The position numbers were made by a program, and so were the translations under genes. From Drosophila persimilis (Eukaryota > Arthropoda > Insecta > Diptera > Drosophilidae), in contig NW_020825312.1 in assembly GCF_003286085.1 (NCBI RefSeq), positions 4,588,001-4,652,000 on the forward strand: 64,000 nucleotides of DNA, given 5' to 3'. Below, one piece after another: positions 1 through 11,707 of this stretch; positions within the stretch are counted from its first letter, which is position 1, and every line of letters starts with the position of its first letter. The notes under the pieces were generated by a model, which ran no database searches, was not told the DNA's origin, and saw nothing but the letters and a program-made list of their open reading frames with translations.

Positions 1-1587
1 ACAACTACCCGAGAGAAAAGCCGGCTCGGCTCGGCTCGCTCTTACGCCCTCTGAATTCTCTTTTTCTCCTTCCCAATCACCTGTTACTTTTGACATATCT
101 CAGAGATAGCTCTGACCCTATTTTTATATGCAGATCAAGTCCCGCTTAAGAGCAGAGACCGCGTTCCGTTGTTTTGGTTTTCAACGGCAGGCGGACAGGC
201 AGGCAAGCAGGCAGGGGAGACACAATGAGAGGAGAGGAGAGTCGAGTAGAGTAACATCCAGTACCAGGGAGAGTTCTATCCATTCTTTCCACCTCTCAGA
301 GACCAGAGTTTTGTTTGTCTCTGAGTGCGCTGAGAAGCAGTAGAATAAGTGAGCACCCACCCGAAAAACGCAGCGGCAGCAACGGCGCGAATTCAAGATT
401 ACAATTTTCTCTGTTTTGATGCTGTTTGTGGCGGGACCATGAGAAAATGAGAAACGCACCCTGGGCAAAATGCCCATATTCTGGGCATGTAGTTTGAATA
501 AAATGATTTTCTAGTTATAGACCCCTAATCAGGAGAAATATGGATCACATTTTATTTGGGCGTCATTCACTGTTATTAGGGCAAAAATGGGCCTCTACTA
601 ACCGACTTAAAGCCAAAGAATGTTTATTTTGACCACTGTGCGCTGTTTGTAATGCCTTAACCGTTCCAATCAGCATTTAAAGTGAGCGTATTTTACAGCT
701 GGCAATGCTGGCAGAGAGGGAGAGCATGGCGAAGAGTGTGGCATGAGTTGGTGCTTTGTTTTTAGAGGAGAGCATGGCATGGAAGGGAAGTAGAATGAGC
801 GTGTGCAGAGGACAGTGGGCCACATTTCATTTGAAGCTGCCTAAAAGTTCCCATTCTCCTCTGGGCTTGCTGAAATTTGCTTATTGTTGGTACCAGTCGC
901 ACAGAATGGAATAAATGCTCCTATTACAATGCACCTGTATGAAATGAAGAGCTCAAAAAAATGCATAATGTAATTCAAAGTACCAGAGTGACACTCGACC
1001 CACTGTGAGAATGCTCGACAGAAATTCGAACGGCACGACTTTGGCTGGCCTTCCCCGCAACGCCACGCCCGGTCAGACCGCTTATCGATGTTGTTTCTAT
1101 TTAAAACAAAACCAAAAAACATGAAGAATTCAGCACAAATTTGTTGAAAACAAATGCCTATCGCATATTGCGGTGGCTCCGCCTGACTGTGTTCATGGGG
1201 GCCTGCATAAGTATTAGTAGGAGGGGTCGCAAAATTCAACTCATTTTGCAGGCCAACGCATGTATCACTAATTAATTGAACAATACTTTAGTCTTTGCCT
1301 CCTTTCCCACTGGAGCTCCGAACGGAATGGAACCCATCGCATCACATTGCATACCGTAAATGAATTTAACACATGTGCTCAGAAACAAACTCTTAAACCA
1401 GAGACACTAGACACGGCTGTGCTCCTGCTCTCCTCTGCTCTGAGCAAGACAGCGAAACGCAGAGAGGAAAGGTTAGAGAGGCAGAGGCAGAGGGAGAGAG
1501 TGAGAGTAAGAGTAAGAGGAGAGGAGAGAGGTTATCTGTTATTCTATCCAGTTTGCCTCAATATTTTGGGTTTACCCGCCACTCACT
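1..1587. other. Gene-poor stretch left of Tsen34
   Basis: No convincing gene is seen. The first 350 bases hold purine-rich GAGA-like runs and GGCTC tandem copies, and there is another GAGAGG-rich patch around 1440-1530. Open frames here are short, start in low-complexity sequence and show no domain. The Tsen34 3' UTR on the minus strand must run into the right end of this stretch. Confidence 0.5.
22..480. repeat. Purine-rich simple sequence at left end
   Basis: GGCTCGGCTCGGCTCG near 22-40, then GGCAGGCGGACAGGCAGGCAAGC near 187-215 and GAGGAGAGG runs. Simple-sequence DNA only. Confidence 0.5.
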
Positions 1588-2650
1588 CTACCTGCTTGGA
1601 TTGGACCAGGCCACTGTTTGATAGGTGATTCCTTCACCTCTCTTCTCATAGGCAAACACGCAGCTCTTGTTCACAATCACCGAGAGACGGACTTTGGCAA
1701 TCAAGTCCAAGGGTCTTATCGGTGAGGTATTTTGTACAATCACGATGTGCGAGGCATGGTAGATAAGGGGATCTCCGGGATAGACTAGAAAATCTGCGCC
1801 GAATGCCTCGCCGGAAGTCACGAACTTTCCCCGCAGCCAGAGGTCCCGAAATATTCGGTACCTGATGCAACTGGTGTCCACAATTGGTCCTGGAATAATT
1901 TCCGCAGCTGTGGGAAAAGAGGTAGTAGTTAAAGGGCCTTAAATCTTCGAATAAAACCTACTGTGCTTGCTTAGGTGTTGGCAGGGAACTTCCATTAGCG
2001 CATTCTGTAGGTCAAACTTGAAGTTGTCCGCCACTTCCTTGAGCACATCCTCTCCGTCTAAGGCAGCAGCTGGAAGGAAGAATACGGGAGATTGAGTACA
2101 GATACATTTATTTTATAATTCATATTTCACTACCTTGCGTAGACAGACCCTGCTTCAACAACTTGTTGCGTTTTCCAAGCAGAATCTTGTCCATATAACG
2201 CTCGGTCTCTCGTAGTTTCTCCCCCTTCAGGGCATCTGCCTGGCCCTCCAAACGCTCTTTAAGGTCGGCTTTATATTCCGCCAGTTCTTTGGGCGTAGGA
2301 GATGTACTAAATGTTTTTGATTTATTGACCAGCAGAGCTATGCCCTCGTCCAGGATCAATTGTGTCTCGAATTTCGTGAGCTCTACGGGAAGAGCTATAA
2401 AGAAGAAGGTTTTTTGAAATTCAATTGTTTGTATGGAAACACAAAGCAATACCCACTGGACTGATTGGGGCTCCAGCCTTTGGTGTTCGCCGTGCCGACG
2501 AGAGCGCCCATTAGCCGATGTTTGGTTCGCAGCTCCATGTAATCTAGCAAGTGCGGGATGTAAGTGGGTTTCCATGTTGTGTAAACTGTTTTCCTGCTTA
2601 CCATCCACACTAAATACATAGCCAGTTCCATTTAATAGAGTTAAATACAT
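1588..2650 (-). CDS. Tsen34: tRNA-splicing endonuclease subunit Tsen34
   Basis: This is one of the two catalytic subunits of the nuclear TSEN complex; the family cuts the 3' splice site of intron-containing pre-tRNAs. Five coding exons can be read: 2650-2602, 2543-2457, 2394-2134, 2069-1962 and 1907-1588. All four junctions have GT..AG ends and keep frame, giving 274 aa. The C-terminal nuclease fold is clear: RYRIFRDLWLRGKF, then FLVYPGDP, then YHASHIV, then VNKS. By alignment from memory with human TSEN34 the catalytic triad is Tyr211, His219 and Lys249, all present. The second donor (CCA|GTGGGT) was chosen because it alone keeps the frame. The start is the first ATG in frame; nine bases upstream is only a GTG. 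The promoter side carries the shared GGTATATTT element. The fold and triad make the identity firm; the two N-terminal exons are less conserved. Confidence 0.9.
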
Positions 2651-2688
2651 TTTTTTCACGCTATTGTCTTGTTATTGCCGCCTATGAT

Positions 2689-2754
2689 AAAATATACCAT
2701 CTGACCGGCAGAAATATACCGGCTCATTTTCAAAATATACCGTAAATATACCGA
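2689..2754 (-). promoter_or_regulatory. GGTATATTT promoter element of Tsen34
   Basis: Three AAATATACCG-type words in tandem, separated by a CTCATTTT spacer, lie about 40-105 bases upstream of the Tsen34 ATG. The same word order and spacer occur upstream of mop, bmm and NHP2, in the same orientation relative to each gene. No perfect Motif 1 was found beside this copy. Confidence 0.6.
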
Positions 2755-2755
2755 T

Positions 2756-3060
2756 GGAAAAACGCGCTTAGCCACCTTGACCCCCCTCTATTTAAAAAGG
2801 TGATCGGATGTAGTTTATCCGCGGAAAATTATTCTGTGTTTAAACTCTTCTTGTAGATCCACCCTTTCTCTTTACCTTAAAACAGAAAACACCACGGTAT
2901 CGTTAGCCTGAACTGCGCTAAAATTATTCAAGTTTCATCATTCTAATTTTAATACCCACTGGTTGACAATGGGCTAAGCTAATGGTTCTCAATCATCAAT
3001 CAGAAATCATATCCCTCTATTTTTATATGCGGTTTTATATTACTAGCTTCATATTACTTT
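2756..3060 (+). repeat. Dispersed repeat family P, left module
   Basis: This stretch matches 55,965-56,260 along its whole length. Shared words in order are CTTAGCC, ACCCCC, CCGCGGAAAAT, AGATCCA, AACTGCGCTAAAATT, CAATGGGCTAA and AGAAATCATAT or GGAAATCATAT. It starts directly after the Tsen34 promoter element. I see no open frame, terminal repeat or target-site duplication. The class of element is unknown to me. Confidence 0.6.
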
Positions 3061-3084
3061 TATCACATTTTCATCAAATTTGTA

Positions 3085-3500
3085 TACCCGGTACTCGAAG
3101 AGCATAGGGGTATTTTAGATTTTTGGTTTAAAGCATGTATATAAAGTATATATATTCTTGATCTTGATATTTTTCTTGTTCGACGTCTAGCGCCTAGTTT
3201 GACGAAACTATCAAAATACGAGGAAGCCGAAAGCCGAAAGAGGATCATATAGAATTATCATATCTACCAGATTGACGAATCCGGATCAGATCATTATTAT
3301 AGCCAGAGTGAAGAACATATTTTCCGTGGGTAGGCAACCCCCTTCCAACCGCTTACTCATTCTCTCTCACTCTTCTTCGTGCGAGGGAAGCGAGATAGCA
3401 ACAGTTGTTTTATTTCGACTGCCTGTTGGACTTCCTTCCCACAAAGATCGAAAATCTGTGGCATTCACAATTTTGAAAATACGAATCCGAAACTAAAAAC
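3085..3500 (-). repeat. Dispersed repeat family B, copy 1 (reverse)
   Basis: Non-coding repeat read in reverse. It begins with TATACCCGGTACTCGAAGAG, the reverse of the GAGTATCGGGTA tail of the 60-kb copy. It contains the shared core ACCAGATTGACGAATCCGGATC, TTATTATAGCCAGAGTGAAG, a TCTCTCTCACTCTTC tract and AGCAACAGTTGTT. The other copies are at about 10.2, 50.3 and 60.3 kb. A second, shorter echo of the core lies at 3505-3545. The family resembles high-copy Drosophila intergenic repeats ending in CGGGTATA, but I cannot name it. Confidence 0.6.
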
Positions 3501-5125
3501 GCAGAATAATATCTACTAGATTTTCGAAAATGGATCATTATTACATTCAGGAGGAAAAAATGTAATTGCAGTGGCTTTGCTACGACAGTGCAGAACGTCA
3601 ATCGTTTGCTATCTCTTTTTACTACTTGTCTCTCTTAAAGCCGAGAGAGCGAGTTAAAAAAGTGGATAGTCATCATTACAGCGGACGACACCACCTTATA
3701 GTAAATTCACCTTGGGCTGGCTGGCTGAGCCTGGGCTCATGGCGGGCGGAATGCCAGAGCCGAAGACCTGGTATCCGATCCAGCAAATTCGTTTGGAACA
3801 TATTCGTTGTATGAACTTACACATCTTTTTACCGCATATTCTATAATTAATTTTACACCCGGTACTCATTTAAGTAACTTATGTTGAGATAAAAAACATG
3901 TTGATTGCTTATTTGTGTCAAAATAAAAGGAGATATCCAATATTGCGGTGCTTTCTCCGTCCGTCTGAGAATACATTCTTGCTTGGTTGCAAAATTTGAA
4001 TTTGTAAGCGATTTTATTTGTAAACAAACACAAAACAGTGTGACCTTAGTGCATGTAGGCCTGGTCTCACTTTTTCCCTATCGAATTTTTTGACACTTTT
4101 AGATGGTGCAAATTTTCGTCGAGCGGAGTACTATGCTTTTAGGTCACACCTTGCCTCTTTTTATAGCTTTTTAAAGTATTTGTTGAGAATTAATGCCAAT
4201 GATAATGCTTAAAATGCTAATTTTTGAATATTTTCTAGTATTTTCCAGTATTTTTTAAGACGCGTTATAGACACACCCTCCTGTCCAATGCACCATTATA
4301 GAAATAGTGTAGAATATCAACACAATCACGGATGGCAGCGCTGCCGACGTCGCTGCTCCACTCGTTTTTTCCACTCACTTGTTCCACTTTTTGTTCCGCG
4401 AGCAGCTGCTCGGACCCGCCTGTTGTTTTTTGTGCTCTCGGGGGCGTTATTAACCGAAATTCCCCGCCGTGTTAATAACGCAATATGAAACAATCGTGCG
4501 TGTGGCAACCAATTGTAACATTTACATAATAGCCAGCCAATGCGATCCGAAAGCGATGCAAAACCAAACCTGAGCGAAAACGTATGGCGAAAAAACGACG
4601 GCAGAGCAACATATATGTAGTGGGGAAGGGTCAGAGAGGCCAAAGAGGAGAGGGGACTACACCCATCGTACAAAAAGAGCAAAACTACGTTCAATCTGTT
4701 CCTATTTAATGTTTACTCGTTTGGCCGTTTGTTCAGCAATTAAATGTGAGTGTTGTGCGCGATGTGCGGGCTGTGCAGGAGGGGGTGGGGTGTGCGTGCT
4801 TGGGTATTTGGTTTATTTCCCCAAAATGCCGAAACGAGTGCGAACTTGATGATCGGATCGGGGCAATGCTAATGTTCACACCTTGCCCCAAAAGGTGGGA
4901 GAACGAGCCGGGGGAGACTGCCCGATACCCTTCCTGAAATAGACGAAAACCACTCCCACCTGCACTCATTCACACTCTGCCCTGTTTGAAAATACCCTCC
5001 CCATGTGGCCCCTCCAATTGAGTCTAGGCCAATTGATACCCTACATATGTACATGCATATTTGTACGAGTAGGAGACTGAACCGGCAAAAACAAGCTATA
5101 AACCGCCCTCCTTCTTATTTTCAGC
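3501..5125. other. Intergenic region between repeat B1 and Mgat4 leader exons
   Basis: No coding gene is supported. Two near-Motif-1 sites occur, CAGTGTGACCT at about 4036 and AGGTCACACC at about 4141. They could belong to the upstream promoter of the Mgat4 transcript. The stretch 4330-4480 is GC-richer and may be 5' leader, but no splice donor could be fixed there. Confidence 0.4.
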
Positions 5126-5187
5126 AGTCCCACCGATCGAATCCCGGCGACAAGGACAACGCCTTTGCACTCAGGGCTCTTGGCCAT
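5126..5187 (+). other. Possible non-coding 5' exon of Mgat4
   Basis: A pyrimidine-rich acceptor (CTTCTTATTTTCAG) is followed by 62 bases and a strong donor (CCAT|GTAAGT). This is the form of a small leader exon. A further acceptor TTTTGTTGCAG just before 5479 would join it to the exon carrying the Mgat4 start codon. This is inference from splice signals only. Confidence 0.4.
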
Positions 5188-5665
5188 GTAAGTCGATTGT
5201 CATCGTCTTGAGTACGTATTATATAACAAAATATTATTATTTCCTTCTCCCTGCTCCCGGCCAGGCCATGTGGCGAGAATTGCGACAGCTGCCGCCACCT
5301 CCATCGTTAATCCAGCGGCTGGGGTAAGGCAGAAGCAGCGAAACAGAAACAGAAACGGCAACAGAAACAGCAACAGCAACAGAAAGCTGTTAAACGTTGC
5401 GACCTTCGCCAACAACCCACAACCCAGACTCCTCCCCCAACCAAAGCCCAACCCATCTAATGCCGTTTTTGTTGCAGTGCCTGCATTAGTCATCGGAGGA
5501 ACGAGGAGGATGACAGCCGCCCCAAGGGAAAAGCGCCACAACGAACCCCAAGCGGAAGCAGAGCAGCCATCAAGCAAACAGTTGGCTAATTAATATAATA
5601 GTCAGAGCCAGAGGCAAAGGCAAAGGCAGAGGCAGTGAAAGAACGTATCGTATCCACTGGACAAA

Positions 5666-7426
5666 ATGTTCAAGATTAGGCAGAGGAATTGTATGCTGAT
5701 TGTGACGGCCCTCGTGCTGGCGCCCTGCATTGTGATACTGATGGTGATGGCACCAGAACTATCCACCGAACAGTCGCTGACGCAGCGCCTGGCCGAGTGC
5801 CATATGCGGCTGCAGTACCTGGAGTCCATGTACAGAGCCAGACAGGAGGACGTGGCCCTGCTCTCGCAGTACTTGGGCCAGCTGCAAGCGGGAAACGGGA
5901 GCGCGGCGAGTCCTAGTCCCCCGCCGCCGCTGCCAGTGGCTAATCTGCTGGACGGACTCAGTCCCGAGGCGAGACAACTGCTGAGGAATGCCTCGCACGC
6001 AGCGAAAGGTGGGGGATGGAATGGCACGATGGCCAGGGGCCAGAATATACGACTGCCCAACGCCTACCACTTTCTGCCCCATCTCCTGGACGATGCGGGC
6101 TCCCTACGTCCAGCCTACCTTCAGAGCAAGGGCCGCACCGATATCAGCATCGTTCTGGGGGTCCCCACCGTGCACCGGGAGAAGCAGTCCTATCTTCTGG
6201 GGACTCTGCACAATCTGATAGAGAACATGAACGAGGAGGAGCAGAACGAGACCCTCATCATTGTGTACATCGGCGAGACGGACATCGAGGCGGTGCAGCT
6301 AATAGCCCGGCAGATCGAGACCAGCTTCGAGCAGCATGTGGAAAGCGGACTTATCGATATCATTGCGCCGGCGCCCAGCTATTATCCCAACTTTGAGCGG
6401 CTGCGCATCACGCTGAACGATCCGCTGGAGCGGGTGAAGTGGCGAAGCAAACAGAACCTGGACTTTGCCTACCTGATGGCCTATGCCCATTCGAAGGGCA
6501 CCTTCTATGTGCAGCTGGAGGATGACATCCTGACCAAGCGACAGTTTATAACCACAATGAAAAAGTTTGCCTTGATCAAGAGCGCGCTGACCAAGCCGGA
6601 TCAGCCGGCCTGGTTTGTCCTGGACTTTTGCCAGCTCGGCTTCATTGGCAAGATGTTCAAGAGCGCCGAGCTGCCCTACCTGATCACCTACTTCCAGATG
6701 TTCTACAACGATAAGCCCGTCGACTGGCTGCTCACATACTTCATCGAGTCGAAGGTCTGTCGCACGGACAAGGACCAGAAGCACTGCAACCAGGAGAAGG
6801 CCAAGTACTGGCAGCACTTCCGCAAGTCTTTGTTCCAGCATATCGGCACCAGTTCCTCTTTGAAAGGAAAGGTCCAGAAGCTGAAGGACAAGCAGTTTGG
6901 CAGCAAGGTGCCGCAGTACTATGCTCACACCCACAACCCCCCGGCGCTGGTCAAGTCAAACATTGCGCCGTACAAGAACTATCTGCTGAAGCGCGCCTAT
7001 CGCGGAGAGTCCTACTTCTGGGGTCTGCTGCCGCAGCCTGGTGACCTGGTGCAGTTCGTCTTTGAGCAGCCTACGCTCCTGCGACGATACCTCTTCCGCA
7101 GCGGCAACTCCGAGCATCCCTCGGACCGGTTCTACAACACCACCGTGGAGCTGCTGCCGGCGGACACCCTTAGCGAGAACTCGTCCGTGTGGAGCAACTA
7201 CAACACCACCACCGACGGTTACTTGGTAGTGGGCTCCTTTGACCACTTGGGCGTTGCCGAGGGCCTGCTGGACCCAAAAATAGGGGCCATCAAGGAGCTG
7301 CGTCTGCATGTCCACTCCGACAGCGAGAACTGGGCCCTGCTCAGTGAAATTGAGCTGCAGGAGCTGACCGCTGACGGCAAGTCGGAGGCGAATCTGGCCA
7401 AGCCGCGCTTCGTGGCGGGCAGCTGA
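5666..7426 (+). CDS. Mgat4: Alpha-1,3-mannosyl-glycoprotein 4-beta-N-acetylglucosaminyltransferase (GnT-IV)
   Basis: An intronless coding region of 586 aa. GnT-IV enzymes act in the Golgi lumen. They transfer GlcNAc from UDP-GlcNAc to the alpha-1,3-mannose arm of complex N-glycans, opening a tri-antennary branch. The protein is a type II membrane protein: a short basic N-terminus (MFKIRQRN) and a hydrophobic anchor at residues 9-30. A stem with coiled-coil character follows (about 35-75, including LAECHMRLQYLESMY). The GT54 catalytic region starts near 160 (SIVLGVPTVHREKQSYL). The acidic metal-binding signature is VQLEDDI, with Glu285-Asp286-Asp287. The C-terminal part is the lectin-like tail typical of the family. 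The start is the first ATG after stops and begins the anchor directly. Length is slightly above the vertebrate enzymes, about 535-550 aa. The family is certain; which fly paralogue (4a or 4b) is not decided from sequence alone. Confidence 0.92.
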   Translation: MFKIRQRNCMLIVTALVLAPCIVILMVMAPELSTEQSLTQRLAECHMRLQYLESMYRARQEDVALLSQYLGQLQAGNGSAASPSPPPPLPVANLLDGLSPEARQLLRNASHAAKGGGWNGTMARGQNIRLPNAYHFLPHLLDDAGSLRPAYLQSKGRTDISIVLGVPTVHREKQSYLLGTLHNLIENMNEEEQNETLIIVYIGETDIEAVQLIARQIETSFEQHVESGLIDIIAPAPSYYPNFERLRITLNDPLERVKWRSKQNLDFAYLMAYAHSKGTFYVQLEDDILTKRQFITTMKKFALIKSALTKPDQPAWFVLDFCQLGFIGKMFKSAELPYLITYFQMFYNDKPVDWLLTYFIESKVCRTDKDQKHCNQEKAKYWQHFRKSLFQHIGTSSSLKGKVQKLKDKQFGSKVPQYYAHTHNPPALVKSNIAPYKNYLLKRAYRGESYFWGLLPQPGDLVQFVFEQPTLLRRYLFRSGNSEHPSDRFYNTTVELLPADTLSENSSVWSNYNTTTDGYLVVGSFDHLGVAEGLLDPKIGAIKELRLHVHSDSENWALLSEIELQELTADGKSEANLAKPRFVAGS

Positions 7427-9110
7427 TTGCTGCATCGCCACAGGCAGCGTCAGGACGTGGAGGACTAACTACTCCTGTTCCTGCTCATGCCCCTAGTCCT
7501 GTGTCTATATCTGTATATCTGTGTGTATATTTTTCGAATGATACTTTTACCCTCGATTATCTATCTCAATGTGTAAATAATCTCCAAGCATGTAACGCTC
7601 TCTCTCTCTAAACTGTAAGCAGTCAATGGATGGGCTGGCTCATGGCATGGTCTCTCCAGATATCTCCAGCATCCCCAGAACCAATTTGTGAGTGTACCAC
7701 GAATGTCCCGAGCTTGCAGCCCTACCCCGTCCGCACCAACAGCAGTCTCTCATTGTATTCCTGCATTGTGCATCCAAATGGATTCTGTACGCTCCAAGTT
7801 CCCCTTCCAAATGTTCATACTCATAACTGAAGCGGATCCGTTCCGTTTACCCCCCAATTCCTAATTTATGCGAATATTATCCTATGGTTTATTCTGTTTT
7901 AGTTGTAAGTGTTAACTTGATTTTATTGGCAGATGAAAAAGAGACCATTCCATTTTGCTTTTTTCCATTTGCTGAATCACATGATTTATTTAATGGCTGG
8001 CATCGATCAAAGTGTTTATTTATTGTTATATAACTTATGTTTATGTTTCCCCTTTTTCCCCACATCTCTTGCTTTCAAGAACTTCTCTAGGCACGCCTCA
8101 TTCAGCTGTAGACCGCCATAGCCACATAAATATACGAGTATGTATGCATAGACCTAATAACAACAACAAAAATTAAACGATTTTCTAGCATTGTTGCTTT
8201 TTTACTGTGATTTGTTAATAATTTTTGCATAAAAATGAACAAAACTTAAAAACTAAATTATACATACATAAATACAATACATATAAATATATACATATAT
8301 ACATACATATACACACATTATTATATATTTAACGAACGCTGATTAGTAATTGTAAAAGCGAAAATTCCAAAAATGATTAAGAAACGAAAACTTATACAAT
8401 CGAAATTGGTTTGATCGAATTGGAAATGCCAAATTTTTTTGATAGAATATGAAAATGAAAAGAAATAACAAGAATGATAAATATTTCAACTTAGTTCCTG
8501 TTGAGTAAAGAGTAACGAGTAACGAGTAACGCGTAACGAGAATTGTAATATATAGCGGCAAAGATACCTATGTTAAACACTTTGTTCGGGCGCCTCAGGC
8601 CCTGGAATTGTCTATTTTCGAAATATAAATACAAACATAACAAACTTTCCCTAAAACTAATTTTGAACGCTGCTATATATGATATAACAAATAATTTAGA
8701 CTGCTTTCGATAATGTGAACAAATTAAATTGCTTGATATTGTATACACGATATACACATGTACGAGTATATATTATATATATTTTTATATATGACAACAA
8801 TCAGCAACAATAATTTACAGCACTTGCGCTCCTCATATTCTCGAACAATTCGTTTTGCCAAATCTCAATTAGCAAGCTACAATAATAGTTGATAGTGGAA
8901 GTGCAAGCAAGTGGATGTTGATCAATTTCGAATTATACATTAGCTGGCATTGTACGAATAGTGTGCCCCCCTCCTCCCCCCCTCCCCCCCCCCCCCCCCC
9001 ACCCCCACACACACACACACAGCCGTTGAAAACAACTCAAAACCTAATCGACAAACAAACGAACAACAAAATAAGCGTGTAATATGTGTATAAGCTTAAT
9101 AAATAATACA
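7427..9110 (+). other. Mgat4 3' region
   Basis: No gene is seen. The stretch becomes strongly AT-rich after 7850, as expected of a long fly 3' UTR. Candidate poly(A) hexamers include AATAAA near 9096. A tandem 7-mer GAGTAAC repeat sits near 8505-8540, and a poly-C/CA tract ends the stretch. Confidence 0.45.
8960..9022. repeat. C-rich tract followed by CA repeat
   Basis: A run of almost pure C with a few CT breaks (about 8965-9000) passes directly into a CA microsatellite (about 9005-9022). It is simple sequence, likely length-polymorphic. Confidence 0.85.
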
Positions 9111-10190
9111 AGTATTTCAGAAAGGAAGTAAGCTCAGTTTTATTACGGGTGTTGAGGGGCGGCAAGGGTACAGCCACAGGAGCATCTTTCAGCTACCGCC
9201 CATGGCTTTCACACTGAAACAGTATCTGTATCTCCAGTAATTACTGATCGCCGACAGACGACAGACATCTAGAGGAGCTGAAAGGACTCTGGATTCTGGA
9301 CTCCCGCGACAAGTAAAAAACTTATCCAGCTGACACTGTGAGCCAAATCGCCACTGGATCTCATATTGTGCTGGGGCTTGTAAACATTTAAAAGAAAACG
9401 AAATAAAAGTGAATCCCAAACTGTAAGGAATTGGTGTAGAAGAGTTCTTTTAATATGGTTTTAAGATCAGGGCCATATAAAATGTATGGGTGGAAAGGAG
9501 GAGAAAAGGTGGACACTGAAAGCGACAGTTGAAAGTCATTTGGCTGATCCGATAGGAATCATGATTCCTTTTAGAATTGGGCTTTCAAGCTGTTACCATC
9601 GACCGCATCGACCGCTCTGTGAGAGTATTTTTAAGCGATTTTTTTACCGAACGGACAGTTCCAAATCTAAAGTTCCAATCAGTTAAAGAGAGAGGGGATT
9701 AAGGATTAAATTTTTCGAATTTATGCCAGAATATCGGCCGTCTGGCCCAAGCGGATATTCCATATTGTTTTGTGGTGCCCAGGCTGTGTGACTCAGAGAC
9801 TCGTTTCTCGGATTATTAGCTTTGGCAGTGAAGCAGCTAAACGAAGCACAGCTGATTCTACAATTACAAAGATCGAGAGAAAGGGAGATAAAAGTTACAT
9901 CATTCCATGCCTTGGCAAGCAGCACATTATTCTGAAAGGGATAAAGTCTCCGAATGTCGTGTACACGAGTTAGCAAAATGGTCAAAATTCTAATTTCTCT
10001 GGTAAAAATTCGAATTTAAAGGCATAGTCAGCCACTAAGAAGTGCAAGACCAGGGCATGAGAGATCAGCGATAGTGGTTTATGCAGGCACGTAGGGTAGA
10101 GCGAGAGAGAGCACTTAAATTTGTGAGAGCCGAGTCAAAGAAGAGAGAAGATAGTGAAGCTGCGATCTCGTCTGAAGGAGTAAGCGAGAG
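9111..10190. other. Intergenic stretch without a supported gene
   Basis: Several short open frames exist on both strands, but none shows a domain, splice context or compositional sign of coding. The minus-strand word AATAAAAC near 9140 could be a poly(A) signal, but no matching coding exon was found. Confidence 0.4.
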
Positions 10191-10194
10191 AAAG

Positions 10195-10760
10195 CGACGC
10201 TGACCCACGACGATCGTTGCACGATCGGGCCTATCTTTGTCACGTCCAAGCTTTCAGCTCTCCAGGTGTCCCCGACGCGATCACAACGTCGTCCAACAGT
10301 CAGTCAAAATAAAAGAACAACTGTTGCTGTCTCGCTTCCCTCTCACGAGGAAGAGTGAGAGAGAATGAGTCGGCGCTTGGAAGGGGTTCCGTAGACACGG
10401 CAAATATTTACTTCACTCTGGCTATAATAATGATCCAGATTCGGCAATCTGGTAGATATGATAATTCTCTATGATTCCCAGCTTTCGGCTTTCTCGTATC
10501 TTTTTGGGGCGGACGGGGGCATAAACAAATTTTGAAAGAATCTTTATTCAGTGTGATATCACAGACAGACTCCGTCATTGCAAAAAATTAGGTTGCTATA
10601 GCTCTTATAGTCTCTGAGAACCAGGCGTCAAACAGACAGACATGGCTCGTCTCGCTTGTTGATGCTGTTTAGGAATATGGGGCTGGAAACGATCGCTACC
10701 CACGTTCACCACAAAACTAGTATATCCCTAAACTCTTCGCCTGCAGTACGGGCCTTCGAT
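10195..10760 (+). repeat. Dispersed repeat family B, copy 2 (forward)
   Basis: Forward-strand copy of the family seen reversed at 3.1-3.5 kb. It has the GAGGAAGAGTGAGAGAGAAT tract, CACTCTGGCTATAATAATG, the imperfect palindrome GATCCAGATTCGGCAATCTG and TTTCGGCTTTCTCGTATC. It continues with AGCTCTTATAGTCTCTGAGA and GGGGCTGGAAACG. With copy 1 it forms a widely spaced inverted pair around Mgat4. No coding capacity is seen. Confidence 0.6.
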
Positions 10761-11247
10761 GCTGCTGACACGTCGATGACAGCGTCACTACCCCCGATGA
10801 CATAAGCGATGACACACCATACGCTACATTATCAGGGCGATGTCTCAAGGCATTGGTCATCTAGCAGCTCGGAAAAATCATCATATACATATGTATAGAT
10901 GAGTGATGAATTACGCGTTTCAATCTGTTAAATTCAAGAAAATTTAATATTCATCTGGGTTTTTTGATCTTTCATTCTTCAACTTTACCGCCGCTGAAAT
11001 AATATGGATAAATTAATTAATTATTATGTTTTCTTTAAGGTATTGTTAGACCTACATTTCTTGAAACTTCTTCCGAGGCTTCATCCAAATGATACGACAA
11101 CATCAGCCTCTCGTGCAGCACATTTTTTAGGCAGATTTTTTAGATGGGCTCGTCCCCACTATGTTCCGTAATTTGTTTATCTAATAACAGAAAATAATGA
11201 AGAAAATGATATGCCACCACTCACAAAGAAATCGGTGAGCTCCGGAG

Positions 11248-11707
11248 TTATAATCCGTGGAAATGCTCCAACTCCACCGTCGATTCTATCAGGAAACTAA
11301 TTTGGCTGTCTGCTGCCTCTGGATCTTTTATACCCTGCAATATAATAAGGGTCACCGCCTCCGCCACAGCTTCCGTTAGAACGTCAATTTTTGATTTTAG
11401 TTCGACAATTTCTTCTGAAATAAAAAAAAGAAAAATATTATTAGTATACACATTAAACTTTCAAATCGATAACTTACTTTTAAATGCAGCAATTATACGT
11501 TGCTCTGCTCTGCTATAGCGTGCAAAGTAATTAAAAATACATGTACATTACGCGATATTGGCTGTTCCTTTGGCACAGGTGCTGTGAAAACAATGTTAAT
11601 TAGGGCTTAGGTCTTATGTATTTTAATGTATTAAACACGTAAATGATATACTTACGCTCTGCATCCAAGATAAAGCGCTTCATTTTTTGCGTGGGTGTAT
11701 TTTCCAT
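11248..11707 (-). CDS. Small coiled-coil protein, unrecognised
   Basis: The best model has four coding exons: 11707-11656, 11581-11552, 11507-11478 and 11414-11248. They sum to 279 bases, 92 aa, in frame. The last exon is the most convincing. It follows a strong acceptor (TTTTTTTATTTCAG) and encodes a helical, heptad-like segment beginning EIVELKSKIDVLTEAVAEAV and ending VELEHFHGL. The start ATG (MENTPTQKMKRFIL) follows another acceptor. A donor CAG|GTAAGT near 12,177 suggests a non-coding first exon upstream. One predicted intron is only 44-47 bases, below the usual fly minimum, so the middle exons may be wrong. I do not recognise the family. The heptads suggest a subunit of a larger assembly, but nothing more can be said. 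Confidence 0.5.

Noticed and set aside
841-1239. Minus-strand open frame of 132 codons
   Set aside because: No domain, no splice or promoter context, and a mixed Cys/Phe/Ile composition like translated intergenic DNA.
5270-5593. Plus frame of 107 codons before Mgat4
   Set aside because: It lies across a probable leader intron and CAG/AAC simple repeats. The Asn/Arg content is from the repeat.
9189-9419. Minus-strand frame with a nearby reverse AATAAAA
   Set aside because: The frame has no recognisable domain or acceptor, and the poly(A) word alone is weak evidence.
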